Below, piece by piece: positions 11,783 through 25,059 of a DNA stretch of 64,000 nt. The stretch covers positions 1,299,607 to 1,363,606 of the forward strand of contig NOKP01000004.1 in assembly GCA_002682825.1 (NCBI GenBank). The letters are read 5' to 3'. The first letter of the stretch is position 1. Each line of letters begins with the position of its first letter. Below the pieces are notes generated by a model. It saw only the letters and a program-made list of their open reading frames with translations. It ran no database searches and had not been told where the DNA came from. This stretch comes from Neonectria sp. B-13 (Eukaryota > Ascomycota > Sordariomycetes > Hypocreales > Nectriaceae). The position numbers and the translations under genes are program-made.

Positions 11783-13034
11783 TCACAGGCCCCGCTGTAG
11801 GTGCTTTCCAGTTGCATCAGATAGCTACTGCCCAGGTACCTCAAGCTGACTGTCTCTGTCCTTCAAGAACCTGAGCGTAACCGGAGTATACGCGAATCCC
11901 GAAGCACGGAGGTGGTGGAGGCTGAATCGGGCAGCTCGGGGCCGCGGAGTACGTAGTGGGCTTCGGCTCGGTGACGTATTCCGGCTCCGCAGAAGCCGGC
12001 GGTGGGAGAGAGGTTGAGAGGCTGGGGGATGATGCAAGCGGGGCAAGTGATGGAGGGAGAGAAAGTGTGTGTGTGTCTTGAAAAGCGGGGTGGATGGACT
12101 AAAACCGAGGCTCAGAATCGGTGCTCCGTATGCTGAAATTGTTACGATTGATGGATGGTCTGATTCGGAGTTGACGTTGGACCGAATGCTGGGTAGTTGG
12201 TTGAATGACTGCATTCACGGAGGAAGGCTTGACTGGAATGATGAGATTGCAATTGATGACTGGTGAGATGTTCCCAGCTCCATTCCAATGTGTTTTGTAG
12301 CTCCCCAAACCATGTGAGAGGGATGATTTACAGCCAGTCGCAAACGCCATCATCGTATGCTGCTAGTACATACAGCTGCAAACAATGCATTGCTCGAGCA
12401 AGGCAACAGGAACCAAGCCCGCTATGGGCTGCTTCCCCAGCATGTCGATTGTCAATGCTGCCTCATGAATTGATCTACGAAGCAAACACGAATAAGTATA
12501 GGCAATCGGCATCCGGCCCAACTCATCAAGCCGGGCGGCTCCACCGTCGACGCTCGCACTAATAAAGAAGCGCACAATACGTCACCACCCGTACCTATCG
12601 GGTCTGCTCTGCCGAGGTATGTGGAATCATTCAACACTGTTTCCAACCTGTGGCCGACTGTAACGCATCTCAGACAGCGCTCCGACAGCAGGTGGCACAC
12701 GTTGATCCATTCGCAATTGCTCTAGACTAGATCCGAGAGCGACATCAAATGGCGGCCGTGGTCCTAGCCCCGTGGCGTGGTTGTCTTGCAAATGCGCGCC
12801 GTTGGCCGGTTTCGTTTAGGTACCGTGATTCTCTGGAGCTTCGATACATGGTTACATGCCTCCAATTGCTGGATTAAGACTAACTGCCGACCCAGCAACA
12901 AAAGCTTCTTTTCTTCGTCCCTTTCCTCTTATTTTCCATCCCCGCTCTCTCAAACTTCCAACATCAGCAACAGCTTCAACTCGAAATTCCACACCATCGC
13001 TCCCTTAGCGACCTCGAATTCACACTCCTCCAAG
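11783..13034. other. Divergent promoter region, FAD oxidoreductase / glutathione peroxidase
   Basis: The two flanking genes point away from each other, so the gap holds both promoters. A short GT run lies near 12067 and a TC-rich tract at about 12905-12960, just ahead of the peroxidase start. I saw no perfect Yap1-type TTAC/GTAA element. Confidence 0.5.
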
Positions 13035-13346
13035 ATGGCTTCTGCTACCAGCTTCTACGACTTCAAGCCCCTCAACAGTACGTTTAGCTCCCCACCCCGC
13101 CCCGCACTCGGGCACGGAATGCGCGCTCTCTCTCCTCCCCAACAACAGAAAGGCATTCGCTAACCCTAGTCCACCAATCGCGCAGAGGGCGGCAAAGAAG
13201 TCCCCCTGGAGGATTTCAAGAACAAGGTCGTCCTCGTCGTCAACACAGCCTCCAAGTGCGGCTTTACCCCGCAGTACGCCGGCCTCGAGAAGCTCTACAC
13301 CGGCCTCAAGGAGAAATACCCCGAAGACTTCGTCATTCTCGGCTTC

Positions 13347-13381
<35 letters not shown>

Positions 13382-13664
13382 CGACGAGGAGATCCAGAAC
13401 TTCTGCCTCGTCAACTACGGCGTCTCCTTCCCCATCATGCAGAAGATCGAGGTAAACGGCGACAACACCAGCCCCCTCTACGACTGGCTCAAGAACGAGC
13501 AGCCCGGCCTCATGGGCCTCAAGCGCATCAAGTGGAACTTTGAGAAGTTCCTCATCGGCCGCGACGGCAAGGTCAAGGGCCGCTGGGCCAGCACCACCAA
13601 GCCCGAGAGTCTCGAGAAGCCCATTCTCGAGGAGCTTGAGAAGCCCGGTGCCGAGAAGCTGTAG
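13035..13664 (+). CDS. Glutathione peroxidase-like thiol peroxidase
   Basis: Exon 1 (13035-13077) and exon 2 (13186-13664), separated by a 108 bp intron (GTACGT to GCGCAG), encode 173 residues, close to yeast Gpx3/Hyr1. The peroxidatic cysteine sits in VNTASKCGFTPQY, the second conserved cysteine in GFPCNQFGGQEPG with its catalytic Gln, and the resolving cysteine in NFCLVNYGVSFP. The WNFEKFLIGRDGKV motif supplies the catalytic Trp and Asn. It should use thioredoxin or glutathione to reduce hydroperoxides and may relay peroxide signals to a Yap1-like factor as in yeast. There is no signal peptide, so a cytosolic site is expected. Confidence 0.95.
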
Positions 13665-14630
13665 AAGATGGCGTGGTCCTGCTCTTATGGAAAACGGGCA
13701 CTCGCTGTCGATGATGATTTGAAACGACTTAACATCCCATAATGTCGCCCGATGCGAACGGTGCGCGAGAAAGCGAGTCGGGGGAATATGCTGGCCGAAC
13801 TGTCGGTGATTCGGAAGCAACGGGACTTGCAGGTCCATTGATGAAAATAACTTGATATCAAATATACCATTCAAATCTTCCTGAATACCTGTGAAAGCTT
13901 GATGCGAAAAAAGGGTGAGGTTTATCGTGAGCTCAAGACGGGAGGCGCTCCCGAACCTCCCCAAGCCAACACCCGGGCAATTGTATCAAACAAATGCAAG
14001 GGAAGTGTCAGTCTCTTGCTTCCCTAACTCAACATACAATTCTCAGCCGACCTCCTCGCTCGTCCTTGGTATCTCAGACACGGCCCAAGGCACCTGACGA
14101 TGGCCTCAATGTAGTCTGCATAAACTCAAGGCCCACAGCTGCACATTAGCCTTGAGGGAGAAAGCCTTGGCAGAAGGGGCGGCTTACCATCAGCCCTATA
14201 GTACCTGATCCTGGTCTTGATTTGCCAAAGCCTCTATTTGCTTCTCCTTTGGGGAAAGTCAGCAGAGCTAGCCTTCGTCCTCGGAGCAATGCTGACGATG
14301 GATGCTGACGCTCGGCCAGGGGCTCACCAATGGGATATGACTCGTTCAATTTGCAGTAAGCAGTTGTGGTTATTTAGTAGTCGTTGAAAGCCTTTATCCA
14401 CCACTCGTGTTTCTGGCTAGGTACTCCGATTATTTATACTACTTTCATGCCCGCTTCCCAAATCCCAAGCAGATGAGTGATTCTGGATTTGTCTATATGG
14501 AAAAATGTGTTGCGCTCGCGTTCTATCTTTGATGGGTATCATTGTTCTCTATTAAAACCCTGCCATGATGCTGCCGCTCTTGAAAGCAAATTCGCCGCCG
14601 TCTCTCTTTTTCAAGATGCTGCGTTCTCTT
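13665..14630. other. Convergent 3' intergenic region
   Basis: The peroxidase on the plus strand and the membrane-protein gene on the minus strand end towards each other here. Only 3' untranslated regions are expected, and no gene-like frame is visible. Confidence 0.55.
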
Positions 14631-16774
14631 TTATGCTGCTACGGATGAATACTGGCCCGCATGTATTCTGCCCTTCTGAAACTTGATCTCCATTCCCTTT
14701 GGAGACCCGGTCGAAGGGCCCTTCCCGTCGAGGTCCTTCTTCCCTTCAATGCTCAACTCGGCGCTTCGGGAAAGCCATAAGAGGTTGGAAAAGGTATCGT
14801 CGAACGAAGCGCCGTTATGGGCCACCATAATCAAGCCGATGGCCACGGTAAGAGTCGAAAACGCGACTGCGAGACCGTAGGCTAGCCACAGGCGGTCCCG
14901 TGCGTACACGTAGGTTGGTAGGCTGGTAGAGATGGTGACATTTGTTTTTGAAGGGTAGAAGGCTGAGGATTTATTTGACCTGAGAAGAAGTGTTAGCTTG
15001 AGGGAACTGAATAGAGCGGAATATGGTTGCTTACCACAGCATCGGAGAGCTCATCAAGCTGACGGTGACGTTTTGGAAGAGGAGCTCCATGGTATCCTTC
15101 AAGGACGTTTCGATTGTTTCTCGATCGTTTGACAAGCCAACATACAACGAGTCATCCCAGCTCGGCCGCAAACTCTGCAAGTCTGTCACGATTTGCGTGA
15201 ATGACTTACTGGTATCTGTGAGGAACTCCAGTTCCGGTGTCTGAGCGAGAACCGTGTTTGAAATGCTCGTATTGGTCGTGAGGGTGTACTCTAAGCTACC
15301 CCTGCCCTGAAGCAGTTTCGCCTGGCCAGTAATCAACTCTTCGAAGGCGTCCATGACGGCCTGGTATGAGAGCTGCTGCAGAAGTGACGTGTAGAAAGTG
15401 CAGTTTCGGGGGCTTTCGTGAGTGCGGAACTCGTTGTTGGTGTTGAGTGCGTCGCAGGGTCCGTTGGTGCCCTCCTCGTACAAAGCGCTGACATCGTTGA
15501 TGGATGAGTAAGATTTGTTGGCGACGTCTGTCACTTTGACGTCGATGTTCTGGTTTCCATCGACGAAGCTGAAGTCTGTTTGGTACGTCGAGTTGTACAT
15601 TTCACAGCGCATCATCTTTGCAGTCGAGTTGAAGAGGTAGTCCACCTTCTTCTCGTAAGAGTGCTCGCTTTTGGCGATCTGGCAGGCCACGTTTACCATC
15701 TCACCGACCTCCCCGTTGAGCTTCATCAGCGATGGCGTGATGGCCAGGAACATGGGCATATCCATTTGCCAGTGGCGGTTGGATGGTATTCCGGCGTTCA
15801 GGGTGTAATTGCCTTCGTCCGACTCCAAGTATGGCAGCAGCACGCGGTCCACTTCGTGGGGCCAGTCGGGAGGCGTCCAGGCCGTGAAGCCCGGTGCCTG
15901 TTTGCAGTTTGCCAAAGTGAAGTTGGCGATGCTTCTTTCGAACTCCTTCTTTTGCGAGCCCGTCACATCGCTGCACCTCAACGACGGCCCGCGGAATTTC
16001 AACGACCAGCTCGAGTTGGCCGCCGGAGCGTCGACGGTGAGGATCGTCCCTTGGGCCGCCGTTGCTGCAACCACTCGCTTCACTGCGTTGCTGGGTCCGT
16101 TGTAGCTGTAGGGAATCGAAGTCGAGCACTCTGTGCGGTTTACCTTTGTGATGTCGCAGGCTGGGGTAATCCCGGCATTCGGGCTGACGTACATTGGAGC
16201 CAAGAGGCTCAGACCCGTAAACGCGATGTCAGGAACGTGGAGGAGTTGAGAAGGAGGGTGTGTGATGCCGACGGTAAGGGCGGCGGGTGTGACGATGGAC
16301 GCGAGAGGTATGAGCCTGTGAATACTTGATGAGTTATAAGTCGAGATAGCTGGTTCCTCATCGCACATACCAAGCTATCAGGGCGATGAGCAACAACAGA
16401 GGCCACTTCCACCAGGTCGCGAAGTTGGCAAGAGAGACGGCATTTCCCAGGGCCGACATGAAGACGTCCATGTTCGCCAAGGTGATGGGCCGGTCGTTGC
16501 CGCGGGCCGCTCTCCATACACACTGGAGATAGGCCAGCGACACGGCCGAAACAAGTGACGCCTTGACGAGAAAGGCGAAGGCGGTGCCAATGGCCAGGTT
16601 CATCTGCTGTCGAGAGACTTCCGACGACCCGATCGTGTAGACGCCGTCGGTGGCCGACGTCCCCGCGAGGCTGTTGTAGAACAGGTCGTGGCCGAGCGCG
16701 AGGACGATACCCAGCAACAAGGCGCCCACCATGGCGGCTGGTGTGAGCCATGAGGTCTTCGCAACGCCGGGCAT
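14631..16774 (-). CDS. Large glycosylated multi-pass membrane protein, unknown function
   Basis: Three exons on the minus strand (16774-16371, 16315-15035, 14979-14631), two 55 bp introns, 677 residues. The protein starts with MPGVAKTSW and has three helices in the first 140 residues (AAMVGALLLGIVLALG, a second near 60-85, a third WWKWPLLLLIALIAWL). A large external domain of about 430 residues follows, rich in N-glycosylation sequons (NRT, NSS, NFT, NYT, NST, NKS, NTS, NVT) and several cysteines. One helix near the C-terminus (LWLAYGLAVAFSTLTVAIGLIMV) and a short cytosolic tail close it. Fungal homologs are common and are often named formylmethionine-deformylase-like, but no deformylase motif (HEXXH) is present, so that name is not adopted. 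Confidence 0.8.
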
Positions 16775-17853
16775 GGTGAACGAGCGGATGCAGAGTTTTA
16801 GAGAATTATTATGACGAGTTCAAGATGCGTTCTAGGGATTGCCGCCGACCGTACTTTAAAGTGCTCGCCTGAGAAGGGCTCGGCGCGTAACTGCAGCCAG
16901 GGCGTTTCAGCGTCAGCCCCACTGCCTGCATCACGACCAACACAAGTTACATATTTAGAACGGGCAGCATGGTTGTAGAAAATATGGGGCAAATCTGCAA
17001 GCTGCACTGCCTCTCCGAACTGCAGGAGCTTGGGCTTACCAGAGGAATTCAACGGTGAAGTGACAGACTTGCAATGGATAGCGTAGCCATGGCTGAGTTC
17101 CTTGGCTGAGTTAAAGAGCGGTATGATCATGAAAGGACTCAGGGATCCGCGCACAACTAACTACCAGCGCAGCTCTGTTCTGACTTCGTCACTCAAAAGA
17201 GACGGGTTTCGGCATATCAGAGTCATATATGTGTACCTGTTCTATCTGTATAAGAAGAACATGCATGGCTTGCGGAACTATCTTCTTCTTGAGCAGATTT
17301 GTACAACTCAACGTAGCGTTGCTTGACAGTTCAAACTCCGATGTTTGTTTTATCACTACCGAATTCTACCGAAAATTGTCTGGCTATATCAGAAGGGGTT
17401 CAGAGTTGGCCGTACTGAGTTCCTCGGCCATTACCCTGTTGTTGTTCTTCTTGTAAGTGCTACTCTTGTTCCAATTGTGCCAACGACCAATACAACGTTC
17501 AACAAACTTTGCTAATCCCCTCTGGACGGAATGACTTGCTGAGATAATAATGGAGGTATAATGCGAGATACATATCGGGCTATTTATCATAGCTAGAGCG
17601 TCAGCGCTGGACTACGCCTACCGTGTTAGCACCTTGATCCATACATCATGCGGTCTCATTTAGTAGTTCACAACCTTGACGACCATGACTTCAGGGTAAA
17701 TATCCGTCAGCGAAGCTTCATGGCACAACGTGTCCGCCGCATATGATCGCACGATTTGCACCAGACTGCTATACCCCGGAGAAGGAGTGGGCTGCCCAAG
17801 CCAGCTCCATTAGCAAATAAAAAAAGAAACGACGCAGTATTCTGCGACGGGAC
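16775..17853. other. Intergenic, membrane-protein promoter to tRNA
   Basis: The right side is fairly AT-rich. The left few hundred bases should be the promoter of the minus-strand membrane-protein gene. A 118-codon minus-strand frame at 16798-17154 has no recognisable features and was not called. Confidence 0.5.
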
Positions 17854-17859
17854 AAAAAA
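17854..17859 (-). terminator. RNA polymerase III terminator of tRNA-Ala
   Basis: A run of six A on the plus strand reads as TTTTTT on the minus strand, directly after the discriminator base of the tRNA. This is the standard Pol III stop. Confidence 0.8.
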
Positions 17860-17956
17860 TGGAGATTGAGGGAATTGAACCCCCGACCTTCTGTATTTTC
17901 AGACTCGGAATTCGAGTCATTGCAAAACAGATGTCATTCCCCTAGACCAAATCCCC
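17860..17956 (-). tRNA. tRNA-Ala (anticodon UGC) with a 25-base intron
   Basis: Read on the minus strand, an acceptor stem GGGGATT pairs with AATCTCC, followed by a D arm (GTC/GAC), an anticodon stem TCTGT/ACAGA, a five-base variable loop AGGTC and a T arm with loop TTCAATT. With the 25-base insert (17896-17920) removed, the anticodon loop is TTTGCAT and the anticodon is TGC (17922-17924). The insert sits one base 3' of the anticodon, the canonical tRNA intron position, and folds by itself (GACTCG/CGAGTC). Pair 3:70 is G-U and base 73 is A, the known identity elements for alanine, which supports the assignment. Confidence 0.78.
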
Positions 17957-20900
17957 GAATATGCTTTTTGCGTCTTGGAAATGGTCATACGAGGGACCAT
18001 AGGGTAGACAATCCGCCCGGTCACCCGTTCGTTGTAAGTGAACATGAGAAACCTCAGCTTCAGTAATGATCAGAAATGTCGTACCACTGTGACATGAAAG
18101 ACGCCCGTATCATCTTGGATCCTATTCAGTGTCTTTAACAGCTCCCTTCCGAATGCATCCATGATCAACACATGATACACTCACATCGCCCCAGAGTCGA
18201 GACCTCCCGCAGCCTGATCACTCCACGACCAAAAGTCACCTCATATATCGCCACGAGCACATCGCCGTATGACGCAGGTTATTGACATTCCAAGAACCAA
18301 GTAGGGGGACAATAAATATTCACGGCAACTGCCAATTCTAGCCACTACATGACCCAGCTCTCACACACTCGACACAAGCCACAACTGCCCGGTTCGAGCG
18401 GAAGGGTTTCCGTGTTGACAAAGCCGCGGAACCCACTTCCCCAGATTCTAGAAGATGCAGTGTCACCCCCCCAGCGAAGCAGTGACGATCTTTCTTCAAC
18501 CGCGGGACTTCCAAACAGCGCTGCGGAAGTGGTGTCCTGTCCTGCGGCTCATCAGCTCCTTTCGGGCTAGCATGCCTGCGCTATTACATGATCGACGCAG
18601 TTAGGCATGACAGCCGCTTTGCCCCTCCTCCCTTTGCGCGTCACCCGTTCAACGAGAAGCCAACAGAGTGACATAGGACTGGCCTGGGGGTGGTTTTCGG
18701 ACACTGCTGGTTCTGGAGATAAGTGATTATGCGGGATCTTTTGAGTTGGACTCCACTGTCGGTTGTTCAAGGTGGGAGGGATCGACAAGTTCTAGATAGG
18801 CTCTGGGGCCGGATTCCACAGCCCCCAACCATCGATCCCGATGAGGTGCATGGGACCCTGCAAGCGGTGATGAATCACAAGTCGAGGGCGCTTCGATGCT
18901 AGGAACGGAAGGTAAGGCAAACACGGCGGTCTAGTTGTGCGATAAGGCCTCGGTTCCTGCATGTTAGGGTTTTGGTTGAAGCGACGCAGGGACCTGTACA
19001 ACTCCAGACTCTAGACTCCAGGCCTCATGGATCTCGGGAGGCCATGACACATAGTTGTCCGAATCTGTCGCTGGTGACTAACAGCAAGTCTCTCAGAGGC
19101 CGCCCTCTCGTCCGATGTTGTCTTTGTACCGTGGAGCAAAGGGACGAGAGATTGCGGGGAATCGAGATCCCCCGGATTCTCAACAAAGTCAGTGGAGATT
19201 CATCCGGCTCATGGGGATGGACTTTTGGTAGACATGTCACTGCATCGTGGAGTTCCAAATGCCACCCCGCGCCTAGATACTACCTCCAACTTAAAAGAAC
19301 CTGGGACTTTTGCTGGGTGGAAACAAGGTTCCGGCCTCTCTACGACATAGCCTACGACCCTGTAAACAAGAAAGCGGGTGGGGGAATGGAACACAAGAGC
19401 TCACCCAGGGATTCCGGATAGCTTCAACTGCTGTCGTGAGAAGTCCGGGTCCTTGACAACATGCCGTCGTGCGGAAGCCCGAGAATGGGCCCACATAGGA
19501 GAGGGTGCTTTTGTGTTACAGAACTTACTAACTCGTCCCTAATCTCTGCTAAGGCCGCCAGTCTCGTTCAATTTGACTGAAAAAGGGGAGCATACGTGGT
19601 GGCGTGAGCGTATACACGTTGACCATGACGGCTTCAGCTGGGGAGATGGCGGGACAGACGGCAGTATGTACGGCTCCGCAACTATCGTTGAGGGCCCCAT
19701 GCCAAGTGTCTGGGGATTCGAGGCTAAGAGATTCATGTCCATGTTCATAAAATGCCCCCGGTCCAAGTTTTAGTCAGAAAGGCGATACTATTACGTCTTG
19801 AGATGTTGGGTTTGACACGTGAAGCCGGGTTGCTGAAATGAGCGCTGGTGGTGGTCGAGTTTGCGGGGAAACCTGGCTTTATTACTGGAGCTGTGACTTT
19901 TTTAACGGTCAACTTAGCTTCCAGTAATCGTAATTCAGGAGGAAGTGGAAGGCCGCCTTGCCGAGGAAGTCTCCTGACAGTGACTAGTCGTTGAGCTGAT
20001 GTCCCCATCTCGTGCTTTGCCTTGGATCCCCTGTTGACCCAGGTCTCGGCCCTTTGGGCATTGAAGGTCTTTTGTAGATGACGAAAGCACAGTGAGGAAT
20101 GGTGAAAGGAATATGAAGCATTATTGTTTGCAAATCGCCAGACCGTTGCTTGAGATACCTTACCCAATCCACTTCGACCGTAGCCGGGTTGAAGGACTCG
20201 ATGCCGTCACGCACCGGGGGTTTCAACAGGAGCAGACATGTAATATTTCGTGGAGAGCTTCCGGGAACCCTTGGCCACTGGTTCGCTAAGCGGGTCGTTT
20301 ATGACAGCAACGTAACATTTGCCTCTGGTCCTGGGTGGACCCGGCGATGGGACCGCCAGGGGGAAACAGAGAGTTGGAGCAAACATCTGGTTGTAAACCT
20401 GTACAAAGTAAGAGCAGGGTCGTTCTCGCCGTCGTTGGGATAACGCGAATCAAGAATAGAGCTCTTGAAATATGGGCTTGGCTGCGCGGCTGGGGCGGTT
20501 TGAGCCATTGAGTTTGGTGAGTTTGGATCTAGTCACTTCCAAGGCAGCGCTTGTTTAGTGGTAGGGACATCCGGAGTGGGAACGAACCCTCCGCGCTCCG
20601 TCGGTGAAGAGCTCTTCGACTAGCCTGCGATGTCTGGAATTACAGGTGGGCCGTTTGAGATTCCTCGATCGAACCTCGGACCGGAAGGATGGAATGCTTT
20701 TGTGGATAGTAGTCATGGATAGCTTCCCGACGGTTCCTCATCCGAAGACGGTTCTTCCAGCATGAACCGGACCCCACCACTGGCATCCTTGACACCATGG
20801 TGGATTGTGAATGCTAGTACCCACGGCCTTCTCTGGTAAATCCTTCATTGCACCAGCACCACAACGCACAGCCAAGGCAAGCGGTGGTTTGTCGTTCGAG

Positions 20901-23795
20901 CTCTTCCACGGCGGTCAATGAAGCGACGTTTGCGGCGGGATACGTTGATTGGCAGGGGACGTTGCAACCCTTGCTAGCTGGACAGGGCAGCAGCAGGGCT
21001 TTTTGCAATGTACGAGGCTTAGACCTTGGGCCGGGCTTCCATGCAGCATCGTTCGGTCCTTCTAACGCACGATTCATCGCCTAGCGTCTGTGCCCAGGCC
21101 CCAGTCGTCGAATGGCTTGGAATGCCACTGCAACCCCCGTCGTCCCCGCAGGAAGCCGGCCCCTGCCAGCCTCCAGGTGTGGATGCGGATGTGGATGCTG
21201 GTGTGTTGGTGGTATGGGTGAGGGGAAGACTCCCCGTTGCATCAAGTTAGATATTGTCGTCGGTACTCGTCTCTGAGCCGCGGCATTGGATAGCAACCAC
21301 GTTCGTTGTTCGCCCTTCATCACCAACATGGCACACCACAAAACATGGCACACGAGCCACACTTTGTTGCTGATCTTACCGGCATGCCCTGCAGTACCGT
21401 CAGGCCCCGTATGCGAAGGCATCCTGCGATAGCACCGCGTTCTGCAGTGTCCCTGTTGAAAGCAGCTGCTGGGGGGGATGCGAGCTAGGGTTGCCGTGCG
21501 CCTGTGTGCCTGTGTGCCTGTTGCCGTGTACATCGTCTCATGCCCTTACATCATGGATTCACCGCGAATGGAAACCGCCCAGTTGGTTCGGTTCGTCTCA
21601 AGCAGGTGAATCCAACCTTGAATCTGAGCGGGGGGCATCCCCAGGCAAGCATCGTTGTGGATGGTTCCAGGGGCCTTGATAAGAAGCCAGTCTCCAACCT
21701 CTCCCTCCTCCAGCTGACACCAAGTCGGAATGTCCATATGAACGCAAACATCAACCGCCTAGGATGACCCGGACCAGGGACAGCATCTGCCACCCCTCGC
21801 CCAGAGATAGACGCAGGCCAAGAGCACCCCCGCCGCCTATAGTTTTGACTGGCGTGCGTTTCATAGGATCGCCCTAGTTAGCTATCTACATAGTATGTAG
21901 TGAGCTCTGAGGAGAAGAGCTGGCCTGTATGGATTGTGTGCAGTGAGAAGCTGTCGTTTATCTCACCCTTGAGCGTAGGATCGGCGGCCTCGCAGACGCC
22001 GATGGGATTCTGCAGCTCACGGATGATTGGGGTGATCTGTTTTTGGTCGATCACCTGCCGATATGAGCTTGGCCTCAGTAACGGTGCTGGTCCGTTCAAC
22101 ATTGTCGGGACCGCCCGAACGGACCTGGAGGTAAGGTAGATTCGACGACTCCAGAGTCGACAAGGATGCCGCCTAGGCAAAGCTTCATGTGAACGACGGA
22201 GATGTCTGCCGCGTACGTGCGTACGTGCGTAACTACGTAGCTTGCCCTAGCACAATGAGGGGCGTAATGGGGGCCGCTTACATAGTAGAATTGGCAGACG
22301 TGGCGCGCCGTCCGTGGTTTGGTAACGCGGTTAAAGAGTTTGACCAGTGACAGGTGTTCATCAAGAAAAGAGAGATGCTGCAGAAAAAAATGAGTAGTCC
22401 TCGACGTAATTACATTGACGCGCTCCTCTTGTCAGTGCCACCACATGAACTAGTAGGAGAACGCCGGCGGCATACGTCGTCATCCGCGATTGGGCCAGCA
22501 AACCAACAAATCCTTGAATGTGTGCCAGGTGCCAAGGTTCTAGAAATGGAGCCTTCATGTCAATGGCTGTGGGCGAATTCGGGAAAGGCTGACGTGCCAA
22601 TGCACGGTACGTGCAGAAGAACATCGTTTGAGTGACGAGCATGCGCACTTCCCGGACTTGAGCGGCTCTTCGCAGCGAAGCCAGGCGACCCCTCACAGGC
22701 GGACGGGGTGGACAGGGTGACGGGCAAGGGTTGGCGGCTGGAGGACAAGAGTTCCGGTGATGGGGTGACACCAAAGCCGGGTAGTCAGTGCCCCAGACGA
22801 GACCTGGCTGGTTGAGATAGGCAGTGTGGCAAGGAGAGACCTCCTGAGTGGTTAGCATTGGTTGTAGTGGTTGCAAGGCGAGTGTCCAGATGACGAGAGC
22901 GGCGTACGGCGTGTGGCGTGCAGAAGGAGTGTCTGGTGGTGTCGTACATGGCACGTCGTCGCAAATATTTGAAATCGGGCACATATGAAAAGGTGCTGAA
23001 GGCTCTAAGGCTTATTAGTAAAGATTAGATTGCTCTCATGATCTTCGTCCCGTTGTACAGTATCGTGGCTGGGATCTAGTGTGGCACACGTCTTGCTCTC
23101 CGCCGCTGATGGCAAGCCCTGACGCTGCAAAGTGGTCAACATGATCCACGGATGCGCGATTGGTCCCCTCTCCCTTCTCCCCACTGTCACCCACCTGTCG
23201 TTTGGGTGGGTTTCTTCTGGGAACGAACAAGAGAGTACACAGTTGGCCTCGGCGTCTTTCCCATTCATCCGGCACGAACTCGCGTGTCCCAGACTCGGGT
23301 CGGCCCAGGGCATTACTATCAAGCGTCTCGACTCTCGCCCACTCGTGCACGTTCTCAGGCTCAGTGCGTGAACGAACCTTAGAGGCGGAGGGGAAGGAAG
23401 TTGTGAGTCCATGAATGATGTAAGTGGACCGACGATCCTGGGAGGCGACGGGCCCAGCAAGATTGCCAGGATATTGGTGTTGAGGTGGGAGTGGGGAAGC
23501 GGCCGATGGAGAGGGGCCCGGAGGTGCGAGGCGCTAAGAAGACACTATGTACGTACCGCGAGCAGTCAGCGGTGATATCTCAAAGGGGCTAGCGTTACTG
23601 ATGGCGAAGACTGTTGGAAGGATGCATAGAAGCTCTTAAAGGGACGCCAGTGGTGCTGGGGTGTCCGCCAAGGCCCCGCCGCTGTGGGCCCGAGGCACCT
23701 GCAGCAGTGTCGAACAGCTAGGACAAGTTGCTGGGAGGAGGACACGAGCCGGGAGGAGAACAGTGAAAGGTGCCTGCCAGTTTACGGGACGACCA

Positions 23796-23889
23796 CTGGG
23801 AGCCGTTGGGAGCCGCTGGGAGCTACTGAAGATGCGTTGTAGCGCTGGCCGTTTTGGTGCCCGTAGCTGGCCGTAGCTGTCCGTAGCCC
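23796..23889. repeat. Two short tandem decamer clusters
   Basis: CTGGGAGCCG-type units occur three times at about 23796-23825, and CCGTAGCTGG/CCGTAGCTGT/CCGTAGCCCC follow at 23861, 23871 and 23881. They lie inside the gene desert. Confidence 0.7.
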
Positions 23890-25035
23890 CATTGGTGTCG
23901 CTGTGTCCGTGAATGATGCCGCGATCATTTTTGCCATGATCATGGCGTGAGCACACATGGCCAGATGGCTTCTATGTCGGCCATGGTTTGTTCGGCAACA
24001 ACGACGAGCCTCCTTCCCCGCCTTGTGGTGCCAGCAGCCAGAAGAACCTCTGGGGGTGTTCTGTTTGGAGCCTGGATGTGTTTGCGTCCACGGACCCATG
24101 AGCTGGGGATGTGTCTAAGGTGCTCCAGTGCGCGTTGGTTGGTTGGTTCCATGGTCCCACCGAGATCAAATGGCAATGTAACCAGACTGTCACCAGCTCA
24201 GCAGCAGCCCGACCGGTCGGTAGACACCGAGAAGCTCCAGTACAGCATGGACCGACCGGGACCTGGCGATCCGGATTTTCCAATGGCTTTCTTCAACTAG
24301 CCACCACCCGTGAAGGGTTTTCTCTGTGGCGGCGCCATTGCCTGATGCAAGACGAGTCTAATACCGAGGTTTCAAAAGGGGCGACCGAGCTTTCGCCGGC
24401 ACGGCCTTTCTACTCTGGTAGTGAGACATTGCAACCATCCATTGGCAGAGCGGGAGGCGGTAACTTGGCAAGCCGCTGATGCCATGGCGTAGAGAGATGG
24501 GGAGGGAGGAGGAGGGGGCCCGTGGTGCCGGCGGCTGTGTCTCAGAGAAAGAAGAGAATACACACAGTGAGCAACGCTCGGTTGGGATGGATTCCCTGCT
24601 GGCAATTCAGCACCCAAGCATGTCCACCACTCGGGAGGTGTCCAAGGTGTCATAGGCTTTGATGGTGGACTGGCGACGGTGGTGGTGGTGGTTATCGTAG
24701 ATTGGTAGCCCAGTTTGTCCAGGTAGGTTGGCCCTTTTGGTGAGTTGATGTGGGCTCTTGCAAAAGGACCCGAGTTGCGTACCTTAGCACGTACGTCGGT
24801 ACCCACGGAGCCCTGGGAGTGGAATCAGTGGATCGCTTTAGCGCCTATGGACGAAGCAGCGGATGATTTAAGGTGCACCCGGCGGCTTTTGACATGCTTG
24901 GCCTGGTGCCATCTGAGTGGGGGCCGGTTGCCGGTTGTTTGGCTGCTGCGGGTTCCTGATGGTGTTGCTTCGAGCGAGATGCCGACTGGATTAGCTGGGG
25001 TACGAGAATCGCAACAAACACTCGCGAGACTCCGC

Positions 25036-25059
25036 GAGAGAGAGAGAGAGAGAGAGAGA
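25036..25059. repeat. (GA)12 microsatellite
   Basis: Twelve perfect GA dinucleotides lie in the gene desert. Confidence 0.95.

Noticed and set aside
13020..13964. 314-codon minus-strand frame opposite the glutathione peroxidase gene
   Set aside because: It is the mirror of a strongly codon-biased real gene and extends into its intron and flanks.
17986..18035. Similarity of the plus strand to the 5' end of fungal 5S rRNA (CATACGA, then CCATAGGG)
   Set aside because: Only about 16 bases match, with an insertion, and the internal promoter and the rest of 5S are absent. At most a short fragment; chance is as likely.
20655..20690. Box-B-like CGATCGAAC sequence suggesting a minus-strand tRNA
   Set aside because: The flanking bases cannot form a T stem or an acceptor stem.
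22361..22984. 207-codon minus-strand frame in the gene desert
   Set aside because: Composition (P, S, R, C rich) and lack of any motif fit random GC-rich sequence.
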